Assembly (NCBI GenBank): GCA_029881775.1
Contig: JAOULY010000019.1
Location: forward strand, 1 to 14,242
Origin: Gammaproteobacteria bacterium
GTDB lineage: Bacteria > Pseudomonadota > Gammaproteobacteria > UBA9214
Direction of reading: 5' to 3'
DNA: 14,242 nucleotides
Every line of letters begins with the position of its first letter. Position 1 is the first letter of the stretch. The translations under genes and the position numbers were made by a program. The notes beneath the pieces were generated by a model. That model ran no database searches. It was not told the origin of the DNA and worked only from the letters and a program-made list of their open reading frames with translations. Below are positions 1-7,807 of this stretch, piece after piece.

Positions 1-103
1 CGGCATGCTGCAGCGTTGCGACTGACGCCACCACGCTGGCAGGATCGCCGTTTTGCAACGTGCCGCCTATTTCATCAGCCAGCGTGCCGAGCGTCAGTGC
101 CAT
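1..103 (-). CDS. lpxD: UDP-3-O-acylglucosamine N-acyltransferase LpxD (5' end only)
   Basis: Only the first 34 codons are present; the gene continues beyond the left edge. The start is the ATG at 103-101, with a GGAG Shine-Dalgarno about 8 nt upstream. The visible N-terminus begins MALTLGTLADEIGGTLQNGD and continues to VATLQHA. This matches the start of the LpxD N-terminal domain: a TLGELA-like helix, then GG-L-GD, then the V-TL--A strand. LpxD adds the second, N-linked acyl chain to UDP-3-O-acylglucosamine in lipid A synthesis, using acyl-ACP in the cytoplasm. It sits 27 nt downstream of skp, the usual skp-lpxD arrangement in gammaproteobacteria, and fabZ-lpxA-lpxB would be expected further left. 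The identification rests on a short peptide plus context, and the catalytic left-handed beta-helix region is not visible. Confidence 0.88.
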   Translation of the reverse strand, partial: MALTLGTLADEIGGTLQNGDPASVVASVATLQHA

Positions 104-130
104 CACGCGTCTCCGTACGTGAGCGGTTTG

Positions 131-646
131 CTACCTGCCGGCCGACAGCTTTTTCAATATCAGGTCGGTGATATCCACGCGTTCGCTGGCAAACATGACG
201 CCCTGCGCCATGATCAGGTCATAGTTTTCTGACCTGGCGAAGTTCTCGATGATCTCGCCGATCTCGATATTAACCTGGCGCAGCATCTCGTTTTTCCTGA
301 TATTCAGGTCATCGCGAAATTCATCCTGCGATCGCTTGAGATCGCGGCGCTTGCTGAGAATATCCCGCTCCAGCGAACTGCGTTCGCTATCGCTCATGAC
401 GGCGCCGTCTTTCGTCAGTTTCTCTTCCTGTTTGCCCAGTTTGCGTTGCAGGTTAATGAGTTCCTGTTCACGCGATGAAAATTCCGCATCGATCTTGCTC
501 TGGGCCGCCTTGATTTGCGGTGCGCTTTCACTCAGTTTGGCCAGGTCAACGAAGCCGATTTTCATCTCTGCAAAAGCGGCGACAGGCATGACAAACATCG
601 CAGCGACAAGAACCATTCCAACTACAGATTGCATATGCGTTTTCAC
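131..646 (-). CDS. skp: Periplasmic chaperone Skp (OmpH family)
   Basis: This is a 171-aa precursor, the usual length for the family. Residues 1-26 form a signal peptide: a basic start, a hydrophobic core and a VAAFA cleavage site before EMKIGFVDL. The mature protein begins with the typical IGFVDLAKL strand. It continues as a long charged helical stretch (about residues 40-140, rich in E, K, R and Q) that forms the tentacle-like coiled coils of the Skp trimer. It ends in a short beta segment that includes YDLIMAQGVMFAS. Skp holds unfolded outer-membrane proteins in the periplasm and works alongside BamA, encoded just upstream. The start is a GTG at 646-644, preferred because CGGAG lies 7 nt upstream; an in-frame ATG at 634 is too far from it. 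The 117-nt gap to bamA holds no convincing terminator or promoter. Confidence 0.95.
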   Translation of the reverse strand: MKTHMQSVVGMVLVAAMFVMPVAAFAEMKIGFVDLAKLSESAPQIKAAQSKIDAEFSSREQELINLQRKLGKQEEKLTKDGAVMSDSERSSLERDILSKRRDLKRSQDEFRDDLNIRKNEMLRQVNIEIGEIIENFARSENYDLIMAQGVMFASERVDITDLILKKLSAGR

Positions 647-651
647 ATCAA

Positions 652-658
652 TTCTCCG
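652..658 (-). promoter_or_regulatory. Shine-Dalgarno that selects the GTG start of skp
   Basis: On the minus strand the sequence CGGAGAA lies about 7 nt upstream of the GTG at 646. An in-frame ATG four codons later (634) would be about 19 nt from this site. The spacing therefore favours the GTG. Both choices leave a working signal peptide, so the protein evidence alone does not decide. Confidence 0.65.
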
Positions 659-763
659 AATTTTCCAGATAACTCCGTTTTACATCACAAGCGGATAGAC
701 AGGCCATCAGCTCTTACAGGCTTTAATCATATACCCGTTTATACTAACCGGGCCCAGCCGTTC

Positions 764-3064
764 TCAGAAAAAGGTTCCGACCGTGAACTGGAATTTCTGC
801 TCTTCGTCGGTACTCTTCGCATTCAGCGGGAAGCCAAAACTGACCGAGATCGGGCCGAGCGGCGATGCCCAGACACCCGCCAGGCCGGCCGAGTAACGCA
901 GTTCACCCGCATCGAACGTATTTATATCACTGTAGACATTACCGATATCGAGGAAAGCACTCAGGCGTGTCGCGTTGCTTTTCTCCATGAACGGTATCGG
1001 GAATATGATTTCGGCATTGAAAACCGTCAGGAACGACCCGCCGATCGCTTCGCCGAATTCATCTGTCGGTCCCAGCGTATTGTCCTCGAAACCACGCACC
1101 GAGCGGATACCGCCGGCGAAAAAGTTCTCGAAGAACGGCATTACATCAAAATCACCGTAACCGTCGCCATAGGCCAGTCGCGCCTTCAGACCAAGCGTCA
1201 GGTCACTGGTCAGCTGAATAAACTGCTGCTGGTTGTAATCCAGCTTGTAGTACTCGAGCCCCGAACCCGGGATGGTACTTTCCAGGGAAATACCCTGCAG
1301 GCTACCCTTGTCCGGAAACAGTGTCTTGTTGCGCGAGTCGCGGCGCCAGCTGGCCGATACGACCAGGTCACCGAAACTGTTGCCATAGTTGTTCTCGAAG
1401 TCAGTCACGTAACGCGGCGACAAGGCCGTCGAGGTCAGGTCCAGGCCGCGATAGCCGGCACCGAATCGTATGGTGTCGTACTCGTTGACCGGCACGCCGA
1501 AGTTGACATCAAGCCCGCGTGTGTCCGTGTTGTATTCGGACAGGTTGGCCTCGCTGGCGTCGGTCTCGCGGAAGTAGGCACCAAACCCGCGGCTGATACC
1601 ATCGGTCGTCCAGTACGGGTTGACGTAGGAATAACTGTAAACCGTGTTGACGTTGCTGTTATCGAACGTAAAGCTGACCCGATTGCCACTGCCGAGGAAA
1701 TTATTTTGCTGTACGCTGGCATTGAACAGCAGACCGGAGCTTTGCGAGAAACCGACGCCGGCCGTCACGCTGCCGGAGGACGTTTCCTTGACCGAGTAAT
1801 TGACGTCGAGCTGGTCCGTCGTGCCTGGCACTGACGGTGTTTCGACGTTGACGTCCTCGAAATATCCCAGGCGATCAAGTCGTGTCCTGGACCGCTCCAC
1901 CTTCTCGGCTGAATACCAGCCACCTTCCATCTGGCGCATTTCCCGACGCAGCACCTTGTCAGCAGTGGCGCTATTGCCGGAAAAATTAATGCGTCGAACA
2001 TAAACGCGTTTGCCCGGGTCTACAAAAAAGCCCAGCGAGACGAGGTTCTCCTCGTCATCGATTTCAGGAACGGTATTGACGTTGGCGAATGCATAGCCCT
2101 GGTTGCCCAGCAATGAGCTGATCTTGTCGACGGATTCCGTCACACGCTTGCGTGAAAAAACGTCACCGGGATTGATATCGATCAGTGGATAGATTTCCTC
2201 AGGCTCCACTACCAGCTCACCCGACAGGGTCACCACTTTAATCCGGTACTGGTCGCCCTCGGTGATATTGATCGTCAGGTAAATATCTTTCTTGTCCGGC
2301 GTAATCGACACCTGCGTGGAGTCGATCTGGAACTTCAGGTAACCACGATCCAGGTACCATGTGCGCAGGACTTCCAGGTCTGCGGACAGCGCCTGCTTGG
2401 AATACTGGTCGCGCTTGGTGAAGTTGGAAAAAAACGTCGGCGTGGTCAGGTTGAACTTGTCCAGCAACAGCTCGTCGCTGAATGTGTGGTTGCCGATGAT
2501 ATTGATCTGCTTGATGCGGGCAACACGCCCCTCGGATATATCAATGAGAATACCGACACGATTGCGCTCCAGCGGCGTAATCGTCGTATTAATCCGGACT
2601 GCGTATTTACCGCGGCTGAAATACTGGCGCTGCAGTTCCTGCTCTACCTTCTCCAGCAGGGAGCGATCGAACACACGACCTTCGGCAAGCCCGATATCTT
2701 TCAGACCTGCCAGCAACTCTTCCGTATCAAGGTCCTGGTTACCTTCCAGCTTGATACTGCTGATAGCGGCACGCTCGCGAACGTACACCACCAGCACATC
2801 ACCATCACGCTCGAGACGCACATCATCAAAAAAACCGGTCTTGAACAGCGCCCGGATGGCCCTGACACTGGCCCCGGTGTCCAGCACCTGCCCGGTTTTC
2901 ACCGGCAGGTAGTTGAACACGGTGCCCGCAGATATCCGCTGCAGGCCCTCCACGCGGATATCAGACACCGTAAACGGCTCGAATGCCTGTACCGGGCTGC
3001 ACAGCAACAAGGCCAGCAACAGGGCTGGAATAATCAATCCATGAGATTTAATACGGTTGTGCAT
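764..3064 (-). CDS. bamA: Outer membrane protein assembly factor BamA
   Basis: At 766 aa this is close to the usual BamA length. Residues 1-27 are a signal peptide with the hydrophobic run LIIPALLLALLLCS, cleaved after VQA. Five POTRA repeats follow. The first opens with FTVSDIRVEGLQRIS near residue 31, and the fifth contains VLRREMRQMEGGWYS. A 16-strand beta barrel starts near residue 430. The conserved loop-6 motif VRGFEDNTLGP lies near residues 654-664. The chain ends in phenylalanine (GTFF), as outer-membrane barrels usually do. BamA inserts barrel proteins into the outer membrane as core of the BAM complex; Skp is encoded next and RseP just before. The start codon is ATG, only 9 nt after the rseP stop. 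No clear Shine-Dalgarno is visible, so coupling to rseP translation is likely. The protein looks intact. Confidence 0.97.
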   Translation of the reverse strand: MHNRIKSHGLIIPALLLALLLCSPVQAFEPFTVSDIRVEGLQRISAGTVFNYLPVKTGQVLDTGASVRAIRALFKTGFFDDVRLERDGDVLVVYVRERAAISSIKLEGNQDLDTEELLAGLKDIGLAEGRVFDRSLLEKVEQELQRQYFSRGKYAVRINTTITPLERNRVGILIDISEGRVARIKQINIIGNHTFSDELLLDKFNLTTPTFFSNFTKRDQYSKQALSADLEVLRTWYLDRGYLKFQIDSTQVSITPDKKDIYLTINITEGDQYRIKVVTLSGELVVEPEEIYPLIDINPGDVFSRKRVTESVDKISSLLGNQGYAFANVNTVPEIDDEENLVSLGFFVDPGKRVYVRRINFSGNSATADKVLRREMRQMEGGWYSAEKVERSRTRLDRLGYFEDVNVETPSVPGTTDQLDVNYSVKETSSGSVTAGVGFSQSSGLLFNASVQQNNFLGSGNRVSFTFDNSNVNTVYSYSYVNPYWTTDGISRGFGAYFRETDASEANLSEYNTDTRGLDVNFGVPVNEYDTIRFGAGYRGLDLTSTALSPRYVTDFENNYGNSFGDLVVSASWRRDSRNKTLFPDKGSLQGISLESTIPGSGLEYYKLDYNQQQFIQLTSDLTLGLKARLAYGDGYGDFDVMPFFENFFAGGIRSVRGFEDNTLGPTDEFGEAIGGSFLTVFNAEIIFPIPFMEKSNATRLSAFLDIGNVYSDINTFDAGELRYSAGLAGVWASPLGPISVSFGFPLNAKSTDEEQKFQFTVGTFF

Positions 3065-3073
3065 TCTTGTTAC

Positions 3074-4435
3074 TTATTCAACCAGTCGCAATATGTCGTT
3101 ATAAAAAGCCACTGACATCAGTGTCAGCAGCATCACAATGCCGATTTTCTGTCCAACCAGTTGCGTCGCTTCGGATACCGGGCTGCCCTTTACGAGTTCA
3201 ACCAGGTAATACAGCAAGTGGCCGCCATCCAGTATCGGTACCGGCAACAGGTTCAGGACACCGAGGCTGACGCTGACGATCCCGAGGAAACCGAGAAACG
3301 CTGCCAGACCGATGGTGGCCGACTGGCCCGCGTACTGCGCAATACTGATCGGTCCACTGAGGTTCTCCACGGACGCCTTGCCAGTCACCATCTTCCACAG
3401 GGTACGCAGCGTGAGCGTGGTCACTTCCCGTGTCTTGCCAAGTGCCGCGGGAAACGCCCCCAGCAGGCCGTGTCGCACAACGACGCGCATTGTATCACGC
3501 TGTTCCTGGTCCGGTAGCTGCACAGATGCACCGATAAACCCGATAGCCTGGCCGGCGTCCATCTTGCGTTCCGGCACGAGTACCAGGTCAATCTCCGCTC
3601 CTGCCCGCAGTACCCGCACCGCCAGCTGTTCCCCGGGCCGGTCACGGACATACATGACCCATTCATTCCAGCTGTCAATTAAAGTGTCCCCGGCACCGAG
3701 TATGCGGTCGCCACCCAGCAACCCGGCCCGCTCGGCGGCGCCACCCGCCACGATCTCATCGATAACCGGCGGTAACTGCCACAGGCCGATACCGAAATTT
3801 TCCAGTACACCGCCCTTCTCCAGCAAAATACCATCACCCAGCTCAGACTGCAGACGCCGCATTTGGCCATCTGCGCCACGTACGGTCAGCGTTATGGACG
3901 GCTGCTCATCAAGGCCCACATCAAGCAGCGCCATGACCGTCGATTCCCAGGTAGGCGTCTGTTTCCCGCCAACCGAAATTATTTCATCGCCGCTCAGGAT
4001 GCCGGCGGCAGCGGCGTACGAGCCGGCCTGCACATCACCCACAACCGGGCGCAGCCCCGGCACACCGGCGACAAACATTGCCCAGTACACAAAAATGGCA
4101 AACAGGAAATTAAACAGGGGACCGGCAACCACCACGGCAGCGCGCGTCGATAACGGTTTGCGATTGAATGCACGGTGCAGTTCGCCGGCGTCAACCTCAC
4201 CCTCGCGCTCGTCGAGCATCTTGACGTAACCACCGAGCGGAATGGCGGCAACGACCAGTTCGGTGCGGTCATCACCGAATGTTCGTGACCACAGCGGTTT
4301 ACCGAAACCAATCGAGAAACGCAGCACCTTGACGCCCAGGCGCCGGGCGACCCAGTAATGACCAAACTCGTGGACGGTCACCAGCGCACCGATAGCAACC
4401 ACAAACGCCAGTAACGAAATAAACACGCCGTTCAT
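3074..4435 (-). CDS. rseP: Site-2 intramembrane zinc metalloprotease RseP
   Basis: At 453 aa the protein is full length. The zinc site HEFGH is at residues 22-26 (H22, E23, H26) in the first membrane helix. The third ligand is D403 in the LDGG motif after NLLPVPI. A second helix (about 100-122) carries AGPLFNFLFAIF, matching the conserved AGP-NF-FA element of the family. Two periplasmic PDZ domains follow, at about 129-205 and 222-290 (with GSYAAAAGILSGDEI and GGAAERAGLLGGDRI). A last helix lies near the C-terminus. RseP makes the second cut in anti-sigma factor RseA during the sigma-E envelope stress response, and in related species clears other anti-sigma factors and signal-peptide remnants. 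Its start ATG overlaps the dxr stop by 4 nt (ATGA), so translational coupling is likely. No strong Shine-Dalgarno is seen. The 9-nt gap to bamA links the stress protease to barrel assembly. Confidence 0.97.
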   Translation of the reverse strand: MNGVFISLLAFVVAIGALVTVHEFGHYWVARRLGVKVLRFSIGFGKPLWSRTFGDDRTELVVAAIPLGGYVKMLDEREGEVDAGELHRAFNRKPLSTRAAVVVAGPLFNFLFAIFVYWAMFVAGVPGLRPVVGDVQAGSYAAAAGILSGDEIISVGGKQTPTWESTVMALLDVGLDEQPSITLTVRGADGQMRRLQSELGDGILLEKGGVLENFGIGLWQLPPVIDEIVAGGAAERAGLLGGDRILGAGDTLIDSWNEWVMYVRDRPGEQLAVRVLRAGAEIDLVLVPERKMDAGQAIGFIGASVQLPDQEQRDTMRVVVRHGLLGAFPAALGKTREVTTLTLRTLWKMVTGKASVENLSGPISIAQYAGQSATIGLAAFLGFLGIVSVSLGVLNLLPVPILDGGHLLYYLVELVKGSPVSEATQLVGQKIGIVMLLTLMSVAFYNDILRLVE

Positions 4436-5658
4436 TGTGCCACTACGACCCGTGTCTGCTGAATAAGTTCGGCGGCCGTGGTACGCGCCACTGCATCGTC
4501 ATCCAGTATGACCTGCAGTGTGTCAGCCGGATGCACACTGCATTGCCCAAGTGTGTCCTCGATAATCCGGGGGATGGCAGTAAACGGGATGCGCCGGTCG
4601 AGGAATGCCGCGACGGCAATTTCGTTCGCCGCATTCAGGATAGCCGGCGCGGTGCCACCGGTTTCAAGCGCTGCCGTTGCCAGCGACAGGCAGGGGAAAC
4701 GGGTCTCGTCCGGCGCCCCGAATTGCAACAGCCCGTGCTCAAGCAGGTCCAGGCCATCTGCGCCCGAGGTAATACGGTCAGGCCAGCCCAATGCATGACT
4801 GATCGGAATTCGCATGTCCGGATTGCCCAGTTGCGCCAGCATGGAGCCGTCGTCGTACTCAACCAGCGAGTGCACCAGCGACTGTGGATGCAATACCACG
4901 CGGATACGGTCTGCACCCAGGCCAAACAACCAGCCGGCCTCGATCACTTCCAGCCCCTTGTTCATCATGGTGGCGGAATCCACGGAAATCTTGCGCCCCA
5001 TGTCCCAGTTCGGGTGCGCGCAGGCCTGCTCCGGCGTGACGCCCTCAAGCTGGTTGAGCGGCAGTGCACGAAACGGCCCGCCGGATGCTGTCAGTACAAT
5101 CCGGCGTACGCCTGGCGGCGCCACGCCGGCCCGGTAGTTATCCGGCAAACACTGAAAGATCGCATTATGTTCGCTGTCGATCGGCAACAGTGTTGCATGA
5201 TTGCGTTGCACGGCCTGCATAAACAAGGCACCGGACATTACCAGCGCTTCCTTGTTGGCAAGTAACACATGCTTGCCCGTGTTCGCCGCCGCGAGCGACG
5301 GCAACAAGCCGGCCGCACCGACAATGGCGGCCATGACATGGCTAACCTCCGGCAAACCCGCAACGCGGACCAGCGCTGCCTGCCCGGACAGCACTTCCAC
5401 ACCAGGCGCCCGGTCCTTTAATAATGCCTGCAACCGTGTAGCCGCATCCGCATCGCTCATGACGGCGTAGCGCGGCCGGAATTGCTCACATTGCGCTGCC
5501 AGTTTTTCCACCCGCGTGTTCGCTGTCAGCGCGACGACGCGATAACGGTCGGGATGTCGCGCAAGGACATCCAGCGTGCTCAAGCCTATAGAACCGGTAG
5601 ACCCCAGGATTGTAATGCCGGCAGCTGTTGTGGTGGTCGTAGTCACAGCTCCAGCCAC
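4432..5658 (-). CDS. dxr: 1-deoxy-D-xylulose 5-phosphate reductoisomerase (Dxr/IspC)
   Basis: Dxr is the second enzyme of the MEP isoprenoid pathway. It converts DXP to 2-C-methylerythritol 4-phosphate with NADPH and a divalent metal, in the cytoplasm. The 408-aa product has the NADPH loop GSTGSIG (residues 19-25). The metal ligands in PIDSEHNAIFQ are D161 and E163, and the third, E237, is in NKGLEVIEA. The substrate loop SGGPFR is at 192-197. The ATAANEI-like segment ILNAANEIAVAAF is near the C-terminus. The start is uncertain. A GTG at 5658 overlaps cdsA by 16 nt and has no Shine-Dalgarno. A GTG at 5646 overlaps the cdsA stop as GTGA and has GGAG only 2 nt upstream. Between these starts and the core lies an odd run of six threonines (residues 6-11). 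The product supplies isoprenoid precursors for the neighbouring UppS. Confidence 0.95.
   Translation of the reverse strand: MAGAVTTTTTTAAGITILGSTGSIGLSTLDVLARHPDRYRVVALTANTRVEKLAAQCEQFRPRYAVMSDADAATRLQALLKDRAPGVEVLSGQAALVRVAGLPEVSHVMAAIVGAAGLLPSLAAANTGKHVLLANKEALVMSGALFMQAVQRNHATLLPIDSEHNAIFQCLPDNYRAGVAPPGVRRIVLTASGGPFRALPLNQLEGVTPEQACAHPNWDMGRKISVDSATMMNKGLEVIEAGWLFGLGADRIRVVLHPQSLVHSLVEYDDGSMLAQLGNPDMRIPISHALGWPDRITSGADGLDLLEHGLLQFGAPDETRFPCLSLATAALETGGTAPAILNAANEIAVAAFLDRRIPFTAIPRIIEDTLGQCSVHPADTLQVILDDDAVARTTAAELIQQTRVVVAQ
4444..4471 (-). promoter_or_regulatory. Candidate sigma-E-type promoter at the dxr/rseP junction
   Basis: On the minus strand CGAACTT (4471-4465) is followed after exactly 15 nt by GTCGTA (4449-4444). 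The published sigma-E consensus is roughly GGAACTT, N15-16, GTCTAA or TCAAA. The -35 matches at 6 of 7 positions, and the -10 keeps GTC and the final A. The start site would fall within a few bases of the rseP ATG. Such a transcript would serve bamA, skp and lpxD better than rseP itself. Sigma-E control of bamA and skp is established in E. coli. This instance is inferred from a single motif match inside coding sequence and could be chance. Confidence 0.3.
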
Positions 5659-6464
5659 CGGTACGCGGCGAGAAACAGCGGTGCCGCTGCAACCAGGCTG
5701 TCTATGCGGTCAAAGATACCGCCATGACCCGGAATGATGTTGCCACTGTCCTTTATGCCACCCTGGCGCTTGAGCAGGCTGACCAGCAAATCACCGACGA
5801 CGGAAAACATCATGGCTACCAGCGCCGCCAGCATGAATTTCACAGTCCACGGGAAACCGGCATCCAGCAACAGCCAGGCGATTGCCCCGGCAAATGCAAC
5901 ACTCGCCAGCAGACCACCGTATACACCCTCCCAGGTTTTGCCGGGGCTGACGACCGGCGCCAGCTTGTGTTTACCCAGGTAGCGTCCGGCAAAATACGCC
6001 CCGCTGTCGGCCAGCCAGACCATCACCAGCAGGATGAGCACCAGCCGGGGGCCGTCCTCCGCGGCACCATGCACCAGCGTCAGCGCAGCCCAGGCCGGCA
6101 CGCACACCAGCACGCCGGCCAGCAACTTGGCAGTAACGCAGGCGGCGTTATTTGCGGCACACAGTTTCGGACGGGTCAGCCAGATCAGCGCGCACAGCCA
6201 CCAGGCACAGGCAAGCAGCAACAGCGGCATGGCAATGACCTCCAGGCCCAGCCGCAAGGCCGTCCAGAACAGGCCGGCCATAATGACCATATATGCCAGG
6301 CGTGCAGTCACCGTTTGCAGTCCGGCAAGCCGCCCCCATTCCCACACACCGGCGAGCAGAATCACGGCGAGCACCAGCATGAATACATCCGTGGACAGGT
6401 AAAGAACGCCGTATACAACCAGCGGGATCATGACGATCGCAGATATCAGGCGCGTTCTAAGCAC
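5643..6464 (-). CDS. cdsA: Phosphatidate cytidylyltransferase (CDP-diacylglycerol synthase)
   Basis: CdsA is an integral inner-membrane enzyme that turns phosphatidic acid and CTP into CDP-diacylglycerol, the precursor of all phospholipids. The 273-aa protein is mostly hydrophobic, with about eight predicted membrane segments. The family signature spans residues 229-255: SLLKRQGGIKDSGNIIPGHG followed by GIFDRID, matching S-x-x-K-R-x4-K-D-x-G then the HGG-x-x-DR-x-D block. Further conserved elements are ADSGAYFAGR (152-161) and SPGKTWEG (173-180). The start is the GTG at 6464, giving MLRTRLISAIVMIPLV, which aligns with the usual MLKQRIITALVLIP type of N-terminus. GGAG lies about 10 nt upstream. 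The gene overlaps the uppS stop by 8 nt and the dxr start by up to 16 nt, so the three genes are translated as a packed unit. Confidence 0.96.
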   Translation of the reverse strand: MLRTRLISAIVMIPLVVYGVLYLSTDVFMLVLAVILLAGVWEWGRLAGLQTVTARLAYMVIMAGLFWTALRLGLEVIAMPLLLLACAWWLCALIWLTRPKLCAANNAACVTAKLLAGVLVCVPAWAALTLVHGAAEDGPRLVLILLVMVWLADSGAYFAGRYLGKHKLAPVVSPGKTWEGVYGGLLASVAFAGAIAWLLLDAGFPWTVKFMLAALVAMMFSVVGDLLVSLLKRQGGIKDSGNIIPGHGGIFDRIDSLVAAAPLFLAAYRWLEL

Positions 6465-7209
6465 CCGTTAGTTGCTCCACCTGCTCACCGGTACGGCCGA
6501 ATCGACGCTGGCGATTGGCAAACCAGTCAAGCGCCTTGCCGAATTCCACTTCATCGAATACCGGCCAGAGGATGTCGGTGAAATACAGTTCGGTGTAGGC
6601 CAGCTGCCATAACAGGAAATTACTGATACGTCGTTCACCGCCGGTACGGATAAACAGGTCCGGCAATGGCAGGTCGGCAATGCACATTTCCTGCGCAAGA
6701 CTTTGCTGGGTAATTTCTTCCGCCTGCAATTCACCGGCCTGTACCCGGTCGACGAGTTTCCGGCATGCCTGCGTGATGTCCCACTGCCCGCCATAGTTTG
6801 CGGCGATGACCAGCTCAAGCTGGCGGTTGCCAGCGGTTTGTAATTCCGAATCCCTGATCAGCTGCTGCAGGTTGGATGAAAATGCGGAACGGTCACCGAT
6901 GAAACGCAACCTGACATTATTGCGGTCGAGTGCCGCGACTTCCTTTTTCAGGGTATTGACGAACAGGTCCATGATCTTGCTGACCTCGTCACTCGGCCGG
7001 CGCCAGTTTTCACTGCTGAAGGCAAACAGGGTCAGCGCACCGATCCCCTTGTCGATACAGGTCTCGACAGTGCGCCTGACCGACTTGACGCCTTCACGAT
7101 GACCGATCGCACGCGGCAGCATGCGGGCACGCGCCCAGCGGCCGTTGCCGTCCATAATGATGGCAACATGCCGCGGCTGGCTGCTTGTGTTGCTGTCAGA
7201 CTGCTTCAA
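6457..7209 (-). CDS. uppS: Undecaprenyl diphosphate synthase (cis-prenyltransferase)
   Basis: UppS extends farnesyl diphosphate with eight isopentenyl units to make the C55 carrier lipid for peptidoglycan and O-antigen. At 250 aa it has the usual length. The catalytic motif IIMDGNGRWAR places the essential aspartate at D20. TLFAFSSENW (residues 60-69) and RTGGERRISNFLLWQ (from 188) are the other family blocks, followed by AYTELYFTDILWP. The start is unusual. An in-frame TAA lies three codons upstream, and TTG at 7209 is the only ATG, GTG or TTG before the M19 inside the catalytic motif. No strong Shine-Dalgarno precedes it (only ACGGGTAA). TTG with a weak ribosome site suggests low or coupled translation after frr, 40 nt upstream. 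The gene overlaps cdsA by 8 nt. Confidence 0.96.
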   Translation of the reverse strand: MKQSDSNTSSQPRHVAIIMDGNGRWARARMLPRAIGHREGVKSVRRTVETCIDKGIGALTLFAFSSENWRRPSDEVSKIMDLFVNTLKKEVAALDRNNVRLRFIGDRSAFSSNLQQLIRDSELQTAGNRQLELVIAANYGGQWDITQACRKLVDRVQAGELQAEEITQQSLAQEMCIADLPLPDLFIRTGGERRISNFLLWQLAYTELYFTDILWPVFDEVEFGKALDWFANRQRRFGRTGEQVEQLTGA

Positions 7210-7249
7210 GAAGAGTTACCCGTTAATCTCAAAAACCGTTTACCGGAAC

Positions 7250-7807
7250 CTAGATTTCCATCAACTCCGCTTCCTTGTCGGCCAGCACCTTGTCAACCTC
7301 TGCGATCCGCTCATCGGTCAGCTTCTGGACGGTGTCCTGCGCCCTGTGCTCATCGTCTGTTGAAATTTCCTTTTCCTTGACCAGGTCCTTGAAGTCGTTG
7401 TTTGCATCGCGCCGGATGTTGCGTATCGCGACCTTGGCTGCCTCGCCATCCTTGCGTACAACCTTGACCAGTTCGCGTCGCGTCTCCTCGGTCAGTGGCG
7501 GCATGGGGATCCGGATAACCGTCCCCGCCGTGGCAGGATTCAGGCCCAGGTCCGATTTCATGATCGACTTTTCAATCGGCTGCACCATGGTCTTCTCCCA
7601 GGGCGTCACCGACAGGGTGCGCGCATCTTCCACGCCGATGTTGGCCACCTGCGAAATCGGCACTTCCGAGCCGTAGTAATCCACCGTGAGATGATCCAGT
7701 AAACTGGGGTGAGCACGACCGGTTCGCACCTTGCCGAGTCCCTGCCTGAGCGAATCGATCGTCTTGCTCATGCGTATACCGGCATCCTTGATAATATCGT
7801 CGATCAT
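7250..7807 (-). CDS. frr: Ribosome recycling factor
   Basis: RRF, with EF-G, splits the post-termination ribosome so it can be reused. The 185-aa product is the standard length and aligns throughout. It opens with MIDDIIKDAGIRMSKTIDSL. The first domain-I helix carries GLGKVRTGRAHPSLLD, domain II includes VDYYGSEVPISQVANI and ARTLSVTPWEK, and the protein returns to domain I with VAIRNIRRDANNDFKDL and a final charged helix. The ATG overlaps the pyrH stop as ATGA (4 nt). AAGGAG lies about 11 nt upstream inside pyrH. The pyrH-frr pair is conserved across most bacteria. The gene appears intact and ordinary. Confidence 0.97.
   Translation of the reverse strand: MIDDIIKDAGIRMSKTIDSLRQGLGKVRTGRAHPSLLDHLTVDYYGSEVPISQVANIGVEDARTLSVTPWEKTMVQPIEKSIMKSDLGLNPATAGTVIRIPMPPLTEETRRELVKVVRKDGEAAKVAIRNIRRDANNDFKDLVKEKEISTDDEHRAQDTVQKLTDERIAEVDKVLADKEAELMEI

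Noticed and set aside
647..763. Promoter for skp-lpxD in the bamA-skp gap (TATGAT and TATAAA hexamers present)
   Set aside because: Neither -10-like hexamer has a recognisable -35 at a suitable distance, and the gap also lacks a terminator hairpin with a T-tract. I see nothing certain in it.
515..1834. 439-codon open frame on the plus strand opposite skp and bamA
   Set aside because: It lies antisense to well-supported BamA and Skp coding sequence. It has no recognisable domain, and its composition is typical of the shadow frame of a GC-rich gene.
2990..3064. Lipoprotein signal in BamA (LLLC near residue 22)
   Set aside because: The residue before the cysteine is leucine, not G, A or S, and a normal VQA cleavage site follows. 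BamA is not a lipoprotein.
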